From positions 9,084 through 42,321 of the forward strand of contig DF237639.1 in NCBI GenBank assembly GCA_000708835.1: a stretch of 33,238 nt of DNA. The letters run 5' to 3'. The first letter of the stretch is position 1. Each line of letters opens with the position of its first letter. Below the pieces are notes generated by a model. The model searched no databases. It worked only from the letters and a program-made list of their open reading frames with translations, and was not told the origin of the DNA. Below, piece after piece: positions 21,101 through 32,800 of the stretch. The position numbers and the translations under genes are program-made. The stretch comes from Klebsormidium nitens (taxonomy: Eukaryota; Streptophyta; Klebsormidiophyceae; Klebsormidiales; Klebsormidiaceae).

Positions 21101-21580
21101 CCATACGCGGGCGATGACAGGCAGAACCAAGTCCTGGAGCGGCAGGGCTCCGGAGCCAGCAACGGGCCGTCGCAGGGGGGGCCTTTCGGGCAGCCGCAAG
21201 GGCATGCTGGGGGCATGCAAGGCCCCCCGATCCCTGGTATATTGCCGCCCTATGCGTTTGACCTCCGGGGGCTGGTTCCCATGGCGGGGCCCCAAGGCAT
21301 GCCGCCGCAGTTTGCGCACATGAGTGGGCCGCTGCCCGGTGCCTACATGCGCCCACTCTTCAACCTTCCGTACACGCCGGAGGGTCTGCACGGAGGAGGG
21401 CCGCCGCAGGCAATGTATGGTCCCCCCAGCAGCCAATCAGGTCGCTCGGGAGAGCAGCAGCTTGGTCGTCCCCCGCCATCTCAGTTCTTGGGCGGGGGTC
21501 CGTACGGCTCGGACTTTTGGGGCGGGGGTCAGCCAGGGGGCTTGAGCTCGGGAGAAGGCATGCCTTCAGCTGCTCGGTAG
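15161..21580 (+). CDS. 4E-T / CBE1-like eIF4E-binding protein
   Basis: Nine exons join with every phase agreeing: 15161-15255, 15458-15583, 15953-16039, 16373-16749, 17087-17256, 17471-17609, 18166-18785, 19092-19191 and 19452-21580. They give 1280 residues. An eIF4E-binding motif Y-x4-L-phi is present as YSRELLLEL (Y47, L52, L53). Exons 4-5 form an Arg/Gly/Asp-rich disordered region (WQHERDRDAWRPTGRPRSFE). Exon 8 carries KASKFARWFNSEG (F564-F568), matching the SRFSRWF box of animal 4E-T. The last exon has 4E-T-like short helices SALLSILQKPSA, LEDIEKSLLEEAG (about 832) and MHLLSLLKKG (about 874), then a Pro/Gly/Gln/Met-rich tail. Such proteins bind cap-bound eIF4E and mRNA-decay factors in cytoplasmic granules. 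Plant relatives (CBE1 type) bind eIF4E. Exon 6 could instead begin at 17492, removing seven residues in frame. Confidence 0.87.
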
Positions 21581-23365
21581 CTGAGCGTAACGGATGCAAA
21601 GCGGGAGCTCAGCAGGTCAACACCGAGGTCCGTGTCACAAAGGTAGTCACCGGGATGAGGGCCTTACCATGTCGCCACACGCCGGCCAGCGGCAACGATT
21701 CTCAGGCGTTTGACAGATGGTATGCTCTAAAGGAAATGCAAAAGCTTGGTGGAGAATTTCGGTCGCATTCATCATGTAGCATCTTCTAGGCACTCTGCCT
21801 TCGTTGTTTGGTTGCGTGTCGGTATGCCAGTGACTGTGGCCAGAATGCTATTGACAAGCTGCGCAGTGATGATATCTTCTTTAAGGATGCCCATATAGCC
21901 GCTCTCGCCATGAGCGCCGCAACCGTTGCGGCCGGGCAGATGCATCGCCTGGGGCTCCTACACCTAGTAGCATCCCTATCGAGTCATGAGTATGTAAAAG
22001 GTCTGTATTGCAGCGCGGCTATGCATGACACATGTATAGATTCATGGAAATATAGTCAAAGTTAAGCTTCAACCATCATAATGCATGCAATTTCGTGGTG
22101 CGCAGCCGCCATCATATGCATGGTACTATAACATGCAGGCTGGCCCGGCGGCCCTGCGTATATGTATACAATTAAACGGGGTACCTCAGCGATCGGAGAT
22201 ACATCCATGTGCTAATGGTGAACATCTATCCAGGGCGCTATAGGCCACCAAAAGATGCCAAAGCGTCCAGGCAAAATATGCCCTGAGTACTGTTGTCAGT
22301 AAGTCCATCCTGCGGCACTGTTTGAAACCGTATGTACAAAATGGCTGTCAGCAGAATTCAAAGTGGTGTGAAGCTAGCATAGCCACTCCTACTTGATGGA
22401 CCATGCCATAACCAGCGACTCTGTCCTTTTCATATCGGGAAATCGTGTCTGGAACTAGCTATGTTTACTTGCGAAAAGTGTATGCACGGGCGGGGGAGAC
22501 GGTGGACCCTTTTCAACATTCAGTTTTGTTACGCTTCATATCTCCTCTCAATGTAAGACCCCCAGATTCCCGTCGTACTCAAGAGGCTTATCTGCAAGAA
22601 CGAGAAGATCCGCTTTTGAGAACAATCTGGAATGGTGTTGGAAAACACTGCTTTCCTGTTATCGTTCTTGCTGAAGAGTAGGTTTGCGCACTGCAGCTCA
22701 CTACTTCCCGCAAATACCGTTTGAACATTTCTGTTTGAGTTCGGACGCGATTTTTTGCAGAAGCTTGTACAGAGGCTTCTGGGGCCAATCAAAATTTTAT
22801 CATCCTTGCAGCGGACGCTCTACAATTGCTTCGCCGTTCCACCAGCTATTTGGTTCCATTGTTGGGCAATCATCTAATGAGACCATCCCTCTAGAATAAG
22901 GGTTTGAGATCAATGCTTATTCTCGTTACCAAGAAAAGCAGGATCGACAAGAAACTCTCATTACCTTCAGAAGAAACTGCACGTGCAAAGCTTAAGAAGT
23001 AACTCCTTTACACAGGAAAATGCAGGATCGAAATCGGTTGAGGCGTTCGTGAACATCCCACCAAGACCCAGACTACAAAAGAATGCAAGTCGCAGGATAC
23101 GACTTTTCTCTGCACGCAGTACTCTCAAACTGAAATCAGGAAGACACTGTCAAAGCCCTACTGCATGCTAAAACTCGAGAGATATCGAAAAAGGTAAAGT
23201 GAGAAAGACAACACCGCCCTTTTTATATCGCAAGCATCTCGGGCTCAACTTTGCTCCAACAGCCAAATAGCGGAGACAAACATGGAGGGACCCTGCATCC
23301 TCCATAAACTTTTGCAAGACATTTAATACCAAAATACATTGGCAATACTGTCTGACTTCAAAATC
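21581..23365. other. intergenic region between convergent genes
   Basis: This holds the 3' untranslated ends of the 4E-T-like gene (+) and the 219-residue gene (-). Small open frames (for example 21808-22065 and 22445-22681) lack splice or family support. A/T-rich segments near 22060-22160 contain possible polyadenylation-like signals. Nothing else is recognisable. Confidence 0.45.
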
Positions 23366-24840
23366 TTATTGGGAATTCCAAGGGCTGACCTTGCTCCACT
23401 CTGCTCCAAGGCCGCTGACGCGCTGCTTGAGCTGCATGATGGGCGTGCCCAGCTCCATCTCCACCTTCTTCCTGAGCCAGTTCTCGTCCAGCCCAAAGCT
23501 CCCGAGGTACCGGTCATACCGGTCCTTCACAGCCTCAAGCGCCGCCGCAAACGTGTCCTTAGTGGCCTGCAGACAAGGTTTGCAGAGACGGGACGAGGTC
23601 ACAAAAAAGTAGCTCACTTTAGACTTTCCCTTCTGCTGAAGAAGATGGGTCCATAGCAATCGAGTCTCCAGAAAAAAGGAGCTTCTTGTACTTGAAAGAG
23701 GATGATTCTTTATGACTGCACCTTAACGCCTCCACGCCTTTGAGCCACCACACAACACTAGAAATGCCTATCTCTGACATAAACCTCAAAAACAGAGGAC
23801 AGACGACCACCCTCACATTGCCATCATTGCTCTGATCGTCCAGCTCCATCCTCATCTGCTCCAGCCTGTCTGAAAACTTCTCAACCGCATCCGCAGCCCT
23901 CCAGGCGTCCTTCAGCAGCTCCGATTGAGAACCGCCTTTGCTGAGGACGGCCTGCACGTCCTTCTTGACTTCCTCTGGGAGCTTTTGCCAGTTGGAGGCG
24001 AGCAGGGCATTGATCGCCTTGCTGACATCCTCGTCATCGATGTGGGGGAGAGTGGCGCTGGTGTAGCTGCTCATGAAGCGGTAGGGAGTGGAGCTGAAAG
24101 CGGAAGGAGCGGCAGCGCCTGCGGGGGAGACGAGTACTGAGAATTAGTTGTTGGGACGGACCAAGAAAAGATTCCCCTCTCTCAAGCTTGCCCACAGACT
24201 GTCAATGTGCGGGTATCAATGAAGTGCAGGGAAATCCTTGGGGCATTTTAGAAGAAAATTAAGGAGAGCAGTATCTTTGGGAAGTTTTGACTTGCAGTGC
24301 CTGATCATCAGAACAATCTAGACCGGCTTTGTCCACTATCTCTTTGGCAGCTACAACCTTCCCGCTCCTTCTTGCTACATGCTAAGAGGAAAGCTAGGGA
24401 ATCTCAATGCAGTGAAAATGCTAACACCGTTTGTCCAACGACCGAGTCACTTCTGGTACAAGAGCTGCCAAACCAGAGAAGCTGAAAGCCAGCGAGCCAG
24501 ATGGAGACTTGTCATGGCTGGCCTCAGTGCTTGCTAGGTTGTTCAGTGAGTTCTCAGATTCCTTTCACATAAGATAAAAATCATGGCTCTCGCATAGGGA
24601 TCCGCAATTGCTCTCATGTGGTGGCATGACTATTACAAAAGGGAAAGTCTTCACGCGGACCAGGAAAGAAAAGGACTACTCACCAGAGAAAAGTCGGACG
24701 TCACTGCCGTGCTGGCAGGCTGCTCTGCTTTGATCATCAGCTGCCTTGCATGCATTCTCAACAAGCACAGGCAGCGATGCGTGGTTGGATTTCAACATGG
24801 TGTTGCGGCCACACTGCCGAAGAATCAGACGCAGTGCCAT
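23366..24840 (-). CDS. uncharacterised, probably mitochondrial protein, 219 residues
   Basis: On the minus strand the exons are 24840-24684, 24118-23817 and 23566-23366. Donors are TCTG/GTGAGT and GCAAT/GTGAGG; acceptors are CCCCCGCAG and TCTGCAG. Phases 1 and 0 agree. The first exon (MALRLILRQCGRN...) is Arg-rich and free of acids at the start, and the join region has GAAAPSAFSSTPYRFMSSY. This looks like a mitochondrial presequence with its cleavage site. The mature part begins SATLPHIDDEDVSKAINALL and is helical and charged, with DAWRAADAVEKFSDRLEQMR and DRYDRYLGSFGLDENWLRKK. It has no membrane span and no enzyme motif that I can name, and I do not recognise the family. The final residues KVSPWNSQ read through a weak donor-like AAG/GTCAGC, so a further small exon cannot be excluded. 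It faces bL28 across about 730 bases. Confidence 0.72.
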
Positions 24841-25574
24841 CTTTCCACCCCGTTGCTTTGAGCTTCCCACAGGATGCAATAATAATCTCCAAAAGCCCAA
24901 TTGGTATGTGGGCGAGGTCAAAATTGAAACAGAAGCAGCGGAGAGACAAGTCAAAAACCTTGTGGTGGGAGGGAAGGAAATCAGCAGATGGATCATGGGA
25001 GGAAGGAGACGATCACAATTGTTGCCCTATCCTTGAAAAATTGCGTACATATCAGATTCACGGCTTCTCGCTAACGGTATTCTTGACGGTTTGTCGCCCT
25101 ATCTAATCAACTAACGAAGGATGCTTCATCTTGCCACAAGTTTGAAAAACGGGACCTACCGGCGGTATACCCGGCAAGTTACGTGGTAAAAAATCGGACT
25201 ATACAAATACTATATTTAAACCGTCATAAGCAGATGAGTTTACTCGGCGGAGCCAACCGTAGTTGTCAATTTCGCCTTACAACCTGCTATATACGTGCGA
25301 AACGTTCTTCGCATAACCCATCAATTCGGTTTCTGCTTTCCCAGCCCGTGAAAGCTTTCAGCAGCAGCCAGCTTGCGACCCCTGTGTACAGTCGTGCGGA
25401 CCTGTACAACTTCAAGCAGACTGCAGAGAGAGTTTACCAGCAGAGAGAGGAAAGGCACTGAAGACAGAATCTGCAGTAAAGGAGCCGCGCTTGGGGTTGG
25501 AGGACCAAAGTCTGAAGACGTAGAGAGACCGGTTATTTCGTAGGCCGCAGCGTCTGCCCTGCTGGCAACCAGCC
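24841..25574. promoter_or_regulatory. shared upstream region of two divergent nuclear genes
   Basis: About 734 bases separate the start codons of the probable mitochondrial protein (-) and plastid bL28 (+). A tatatttaaa sequence near 25209-25220 could be a TATA-type element for bL28, though it is some 360 bases from the ATG. A bidirectional promoter for two organelle proteins is an inference from layout only. Confidence 0.4.
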
Positions 25575-26962
25575 ATGGCCACTGCCGCCGCTGCCTGGGC
25601 TGCTTCTGGCACACAGCTGTCATCGTCCATCGCAGGCAGCAGGACGTTGGGGAGCAAGCGGAGCGAGTTTGCTGGGGTGACAACCTCATTGGCAAACCTT
25701 TCTCTTAGCAAGCCCGCTGTTGTACCTTTGGAGCGGTACACTGGACCAGTTGCGAGTGAGTTCATGTTTCCTCGCTGTGCTTCACCGCTTTCTGGGTTTG
25801 CAGATCAGTCTTAATACTGTTCCAAGAAAGGACTGGGAGAGATCGTTGCTGCCTCACTCTGGCACCCTGACGTTGGCATCGTAGCTTTTGGCTCGGTATT
25901 TGGAGGCAGGTAATGGTACTAAGGGTGACAATGCAGTCTCTCATACCGGAACCCTAACAAGTCCGACCAAGCAACTGCTGAGTGTGCTGTTCATTGAGTT
26001 GCTCAGTCTGCAAGACTGCTTTGTTGCTCCTTAGGACCTTCATGTCAGGATTAAGGCAGGACTGACCGCAACTGGTTTCAGAAGTTACTGACTCTTGCGT
26101 TTAGTCAGCGTCGTCTTCTGTAGCAAGCGGTTTAGGGTCTTTCATTTTGTGTAAGCCACCAAAGGGACAGGAGAACAAGGAGGCCCAGTTTTTGCCGGCA
26201 GCAAGGGAATGCAATGCATGAGCCACTGTGATTGTACTTCAGTGCCGCACAATGCCGCCCTTTGTAGACATCTTGCATTTTGATGCTGCATTCTAAGAGG
26301 AATGGCCACTAATTTGGGTGCTTGCAACCTACTGTGAAACCAGCAGTGGATTGAGCTCCACACAGTTAGACTATCAAGGGCACATTGACATGTTTCCGAT
26401 TAGAACTATGTTCAACGTGATCAGCAAAGCAAAGGTTGCACGGAAGCTGGTTGTCTTCTGGAAGCAGAGATTCTTTCTTGGCAGCTTTTCTACCGGTTTC
26501 ATCAGCTCTGATTTTGCTGTAGAAAATCAATGAGACTCAAATTACAGGCGCATTTGTGACCAATTTAATCCAGTTATTTTTTGATGTTGGACAGATTGTT
26601 TCCAGGTTAGAGAAGCCTTTCAGCGGACTGATGGGCGAGCTTCCATCTCAACAAGAAGATTCAACTTAGAGGCCGCCTCATTGTGAGGTTCTGACATAGT
26701 ATTCTACGCATCTTGTGCAGAGCGGGTATGCGACTTGACGGGCAAGAAAGCTAACAACAAGATGATTGTGACATTTTCTCACAAGCGTATCCACAAACTG
26801 CAACAACCGAACCTGTTCATGAAAAGACTATGGTGGGAGAAGAAGGGCAAATTCGTCCGCATGAAGCTTTCAGCTTCAGCAATCAAGTCAGTGGATAAGC
26901 ACGGGTTGGAAGAGATGGCAAAGAAGGCAGGTCTTGACCTTAATGATTACATCAGCGCATAA
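25575..26962 (+). CDS. RPL28: plastid ribosomal protein bL28c
   Basis: Exons 25575-25755 and 26721-26962 join in phase 1 (TTGCGA/GTGAGT ... TTGTGCAG), giving 140 residues. Residues 1 to about 55 form an Ala/Ser/Thr-rich chloroplast transit peptide (MATAAAAWAASGTQLSSSIA). The mature domain begins near KRVCDLTGKKANNKMIVTFS and continues with HKRIHKLQQPNLFMKRLWWE, the bL28 signature. It ends in LDLNDYISA. bL28 is a small component of the large subunit of bacterial-type ribosomes, so this nuclear-encoded copy acts in the chloroplast. The 965-base intron almost exactly separates the targeting sequence from the ribosomal domain. A mitochondrial destination is less likely given the composition of the leader. 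Confidence 0.93.
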
Positions 26963-27902
26963 TAGAACATACTCATATACGGAAAACTTTCATATGAGGG
27001 GACTTGGTAGAACAAGGATCAAAGAGGTCGAAGTTGAAAGCTTAAGGAGCAAGTCCTGGTCCTAGTACAGAATAGCACGGAGCGCTAGCCCACGCCTTTC
27101 ATAAAGCAAACGTATTTGAGGGTCAGACTGCCTCCTGGATCGAGGCCTGGCTGGTTCTCTAATGTGACCTTTCGATTGTCACTCTGATATACAGTCTTCT
27201 ATGTGCTTAGCAGCACCGCGGATGTATCTCGATCAGAAGCGATTATTGTTATCCCTGCAGTCGACCAGATTGTCTTGAAAGTATCTCAACCGGCTACCTT
27301 TTGATCTGCGCATGATGACGATCGAAGTTCGCTAGTGACCCTCTCCTTTGGTGCTCTCGTATTCAAGATAATTTGGAGTATGCTGAAATACCGCATGCCG
27401 GTCTGCCAGCCGGTATAGCTGGTCACAACTGCACATCTAGACGACTTATCCATTTGTAAGAATCAAAGCTTTGGCTCTTTGCAAGCTGCTGCTGCAATGA
27501 TATGCACAAAGCATTTTGCATACTAAATCATTGCCGGTACTACTACACAAAATATTTCCCAGCCGTCCATGCAACCTGACTACAAAGACAATGATGCAAC
27601 GACGCACATGCCATCAACATCGAACCAATCCAATCTTGGACATGCACTGAATGCATCATGCTTTTGTCACCTAGCAAATCCTTTTCAATTCCGCAGGGCA
27701 ATCTTTGAAACTTTGGCAGACCCCGGGTCCCATGGAGGCACTCTCAAGCAAATGGCCAAAGCACGGCACGAATGTGAGCGCTTCTAGATGCCCAATGTAG
27801 CTTTCCGTTTGATGAGTCTCGCGGCTGACGAGACAATTGAGCAACGTACTTATGGTTAGCCGCTCTAGTACGCGGGTGTGGATTCCGACCTGAAAATGCA
27901 CC
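26963..27902. other. intergenic region between convergent genes
   Basis: About 940 bases hold the 3' ends of bL28 (+) and the OEP61-like gene (-). The 72-codon frame at 27569-27787 has no supporting features. No RNA gene or repeat was recognised. Confidence 0.45.
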
Positions 27903-30900
27903 TTACATGTAGCCTAGCCACCGAAGCAAGACGGCCACGAATAGAACTACGATGGCCAGGATAATCAGAGGTCGAGCCAGCAACCAGTCCCGAGCTGCCC
28001 TGGCAGTCGTCCCCACGCGCTGCATGCGGTCTGCCCAGACCATCTGCAACAATCGATTGCAAGTTTAAAATCGTTTCAGTGGTCATGGCAACAAAGGCGA
28101 ATAGGATGCTTGGAAGAAAATCATTCCGTCTGCAACAAACAAGAAACATGTTAACTGTGCAGGTGGACAACGTCCACAATCCCCCTTCCTGAAAAGGGAA
28201 TCAAACCCTCTCACACCACTGTGCAAGCATCGGTAAATCTTACCATGGTTTGGATGTCCTTCTCACTGAGCCCTTTCATTGCCTCTGCTGCTTTCTCGGC
28301 CTGCTCCGGGGTCATCTTCAGGCCCGCTTGCGCGCCCATGGACTGGAGCATCTCAGGGCTCAAATTCTTCATCATCTCCGCAGCCATCTGCAGGGACCAA
28401 CGAACGCGGGCATGGAAACATCACAAGAGTTCTTACAAGCAGTCAGCAGATAGCTTCGGAAGCCTGAGCCTAACGGCCCACAGCCTTCTGAGAAAGTATA
28501 TATTCAATGCAGGCGAGACAAGAGAATAAGGACAAATCATATACAAATCTTCAATCTTCTTAAGAATCAAGCCCCAACACTCCCTCCGGAAATCCTGTCA
28601 AGACTCAGACTCAAGGCTTTCCTTACCTTCATCATCTGCGGATCCTTCAGCTTTTCCTTCATGTCGCCCATCGAAGACGGGTCCATTCCAGCAAAAGGAG
28701 AACCCGAGGTGCTTGCGCAGCCACTGGCGCCCGCAGCCTCCGTCTGTCAGACGTAACAGACTGTCAGCACCTGATGCCCCGCGGAACCTTTGACACGGCT
28801 GAACTCATGCAAGCTGAACACCACTTAGCAGCTACAGGCAAGAGAAGAGGACAAACAATGTCGACGTGTGCCTCACCATCCTCTGCATGTCCTCGGGCTT
28901 CATGTTCTTCATGCTTTCCATGGCCATCTTGGCCATCTCGGGCGTAATGCTCATGCCCATGGACGCGCTCATAGCGGCCATAGTTTCGGGGGACATGGAC
29001 GACATCATGTCACCCACCGCCTGCAAGCGTGATACCAGATGACGTCAGCTTCTGATGAGTCGTGTGAATCCAGGAGGGTTGCTTGGTAGACAGAACTGAA
29101 AATCCTCCGTGATCCGAGAATACATATTGTCGACGTCGTCCAGACCCTCAAATAACGACAAGGGAAAGAAACCACGCCTCAAGATTCAAAAACGCCTTTC
29201 CAAGCTTCGCTACTGAATAAATCCGTCCAAATCATGCTGCAAAGACGAAGTGGTCACCCTCTTTGTCGACTATGTTCCCCTCGTCCCCGGATCCGTTTAC
29301 CCTGTCACGATCACAATATCGAAGTCTTTGTTGCCTGTACTGCAGCTTTGTTTGCAACGGTGCTGCGGTTACTTGCAGAACGTTGCTCATCTGCACAATT
29401 TGGAGCGCCAGAGAAAAGTACCAGCAGAACAAGAGAAGGCCTCGCAAAGGGGCGCATGTCGCTGGTCGTTGGCCTGCTGCCTCACCTTCATTGCCGCCGG
29501 GTCCTTGAACTTCTCCTGCACTGACGCCAGCATCTCGGGCGTCATGGGAGGCCTTTGAAAGCTAGGCGGTGGTGCTGCCGGCGGTTCTGCTCTGGTGGCT
29601 CCTGCCGTGCGAATCTCCTCCACCTCGTCGTCGCTCTCGACGGCCCCGTCCTCCACCTTCGCCTTCCCGTTCGGTTTGCTGGTCCCCGGCTTCCTCTGGT
29701 GATCAATCCGGATGACTTTCTTGGCAGGGTCTGCAGCTTTCGCTCCGCTGCCAGAGGCTGCATCAGCGGCCGGTTTACTTCGGGTCGCCGCACTGGCAGC
29801 TGAGGGGCTGGGGTTCGCCTGACTAGCAGGCCCTGCGAAGCCTTGCATGTGAGATGCAAGCTCCGCCTGCCGCTGGAAATTCTGCATCGGGCACGGAACA
29901 TTTCTGAACAGATTTCACAAATAGAGCGGAAAGCCAGAGCCCACCAATTGACAATTGACGTTACGAAGAGCGTCTGGCAAGGATGGAAAGGCATCATAGC
30001 TTTCAAGCAGCCAGACTGATATAGCTCGTTCGCTGAGCAGCGTCAAGAACTTGACACCCAGTCGCCAGAGACAGCCCTCACCTCCGGGGATAAGGACTTC
30101 AGCTGTTCCTGAGTCTGCCGCGCCATCTCAGGGGTGATTCCTGGCGTCATTGATGCAATTACTTCCGGCGACATGTCCGCCATCATCTTGTGCATGTTCT
30201 TGAGAGTTTCTGGATCCATCTGTTTCATCATTTCAAGGCTCCTCTTCACCGTGTCGCTGTCAGGAGAGGAACCTGGTGGTATGCTAGGAGGAGCTCCTAA
30301 AGTTTCTGCACCCGTTGGCGCACTTGAGGTTGTAGCCGCTCTTTTGGTAGGCTCTGCAACTGGGGACTCTGCAGACAAAGAGAAAAACATTACGACCGTG
30401 CACCAGCAGCCGTTTCTACCGCGGGGAGCAAGCTTCGCAGGTGAAAACGACGAGCTTCTGACAAAGACAAGCCGTCCTGCATGGCATGGTGACGTGTGCG
30501 TGCCATGCTGAGGTAACTGGAAGCTGACATCCGCCTCAAACCTGTACTCAACTTCGCTGTGGATCCCGGGCTCGGAGCTCTCTGAACGTTGCTTCGCCAG
30601 AGCCTCCTTCACTTCCCTGCCAATAGAAGGGTTTCTGACCTGAATCGTCTGAGACTGAGTGAGCGATAGTAAACATTGCCAGCAACCGTTGCAGCAATGA
30701 GCAGTTCAGTTCAGGGGAGCCATAAGCTTCTGAAAATCTACTACAATTTGAAACATCTTTCACCAAATTCGAGTCAGCGTTGCACCTACTCGATTTCGAC
30801 ATGAGTGGAGGAACTTACTGAGCGGCGTTTCGAACTGTCTCGTCGTCAGGGTCTATTTGGGAGGCCTTCTTCAGGTCGGTAAGGGCTAGCTGTAGTGCAG

Positions 30901-32800
30901 TTGAGGAAAGCAGGTGAGTCTTGAGTCGTAAACCACCTTGTGACAAGAAGAAGCAATAGCCTTCGGCACGGACATTAAACCCGGCACTGCGAAGGTCCAA
31001 ACAAGCATTGCCTTGTTACCTGCAGCTTCCCCAATGCTCTGTGGGCTTGACCTCTTCGATACAGAGCTTTCAAGTTGCTTGGATCTGTCCGCAGGACCTG
31101 CATTCAAGAAGGTGGTGACACTGTAAGGCAGGGGTCAACTATCGAGAGGACTACTGTACAATCACAGCAGTCAACCGAAGAGGCAGTTTTGATTGTTCAA
31201 AAAAGGCGTCATTTGATGAAAGCAGACATGCTCCATGCCAGTGTGTATGGGCACGAGTCATTTGCCTGACAAACGTCTTACCTCTGACCCTTCCCGGACT
31301 GCTTCCTCGTTCTGTCCAGTCCGGAGATAGCAGATAAGCAGGTTAAGGGAACAGGATGTTTTCAACGTCCGTGCTTCCACAGATTCGTGCCCCTCCAGAT
31401 TCGACTTGGCCTGGGGAGAAAGATGCGGGTACTGAGGGCCTAGAACGAACACGTCTACAGTTCAAGCCACAATGAAGGGCCCTCTCAACACAATGATCAC
31501 AATCAAGTATTATTCCAAGTGGAGAGGGGTTGACGCTGCAACAGTTTCTCCAACCTGACTGAGAACAATCAACCGGAGCTTGCCAGATGTTATGCTGAGC
31601 TCACCTTCAGATACTTTTGGGATGCTTCCCCATGCTTGCCAGAGGAGACAAGTTGGTTTCCCTGGCAAAACCACACAACATCTCCTGAGAACATTGATAA
31701 CTCCCTCCAGCACAAATGACTTAGTGCACAGGACGAGAACGCCAAGAACAGGTATCTGTAGCCCCTGGCGAATTCCTGAATGCTCAGCTTGGCTTTTGTC
31801 TGCATGTAAGATCGCTTTGATCAAGAGCTACACATTCTCCAGGACAAGAAAACTGGACATACCTCAGCTTTTAGCTTCTGCGCTACCTTCAAGTCATACT
31901 GACGACGAGCTCCTGTATGTTCCTCAAGAATCGCAGCATTCCGCAGTAGGTCATCTGAGTTTTCCATACCAGCCCCCATCTCCTTGAGCTGCTCAGGTGA
32001 GAATTGCTTCAACTGTCATGCAACAAGCAACATGCACTTTAGAATGCAAGATATGGATAGGACCCGTTGATAAGTGCCACAGCTCGCCTGTCATACACAT
32101 CATGTAAGGCCATCATTGATGAAAGGTCATGCCCGGCTGAAATCTATAAACTTGAAATGGTTTCAGCTGCCCAGAATTTGAACAAACATATCACTAACAT
32201 GTTTGTAGCTAAGTGCTCGTCGGCACGGCAAAGAACAGCTAGAACCACTTTTGAAGTTGCATCCCTCTTTTCTGTGACTTGAACAGATGACAAAAATCTC
32301 TGAGTTTAAGCTGCAGAATCCTGATCAATGAAAGGCAAGGTGATTGAATCAACAATGACCTCATAAATTCTGAATAGATGCTCCAGCGGACACATACCTG
32401 CTCGCTTGCCATCCTCATGTCCTCGGGTCTCAAGGATTGCATGTTCCGTGCAGCAGAAGCCATCACGCTTGGATCCATACTTGCTGCAAGTTGCTGAATT
32501 CTTGCAATCTCCTCTGGCGACATCCGCTGCATCTGTAAAGATGGTCAACAAACCTGTGTCAACCGAAGAAACGAACCAAAAATATTTTCAGAGATGACAA
32601 GTTGGCGCAGTTGCTCTCATAAAAAAGCTGTCTCATCCAAAGCAATGGGCATCCAAAACAAGATAAGTTCTCCCTCTTTACACCCCTCGTCAAGGTAAAC
32701 TGTCAAAGGCTATGGAAACTTTTAGTGGCAATTCCTCAGACAGATGAGACACTGAAAAGCCTACCTGCTCAGCGGCAAACTTGATCATCTCTGGATTCAT
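27903..32800 (-). CDS. OEP61/TPR7-like tail-anchored chaperone receptor
   Basis: Thirteen minus-strand exons join in phase: 32800-32765, 32532-32398, 32012-31863, 31661-31605, 31410-31282, 31097-31020, 30889-30819, 30616-30082, 29881-29486, 29020-28877, 28743-28627, 28387-28244 and 28043-27903. They give about 710 residues, against about 550 for Arabidopsis OEP61. Residues about 108-219 form TPR repeats (GNQLVSSGKHGEASQKYLK, LNLLICYLRTGQNEEAVREG, ALYRRGQAHRALGKLQ) that in the family form a clamp for the C-terminus of Hsp70. Many Met/Pro-rich helices with M-S/T-P-E occur before and after. The C-terminus has WADRMQRVG and then a membrane span (PLIILAIVVLFVAVLL) ending RWLGYM, matching the OEP61 tail anchor. 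The family sits in the chloroplast outer envelope or ER and receives precursor proteins. Exon 8 may contain an optional intron (about 30541-30369). Confidence 0.92.

Noticed and set aside
20255-21436. 393-codon open frame on the minus strand
   Set aside because: It overlaps the same exon, has low complexity and contains no domain. It is a shadow frame.
23691-23816. Extension of exon 2 of the 219-residue protein beyond GCAAT/GTGAGG
   Set aside because: The read-through sequence loses the charged helical character. The donor at 23817/23816 and the acceptor at 23566 keep the phase.
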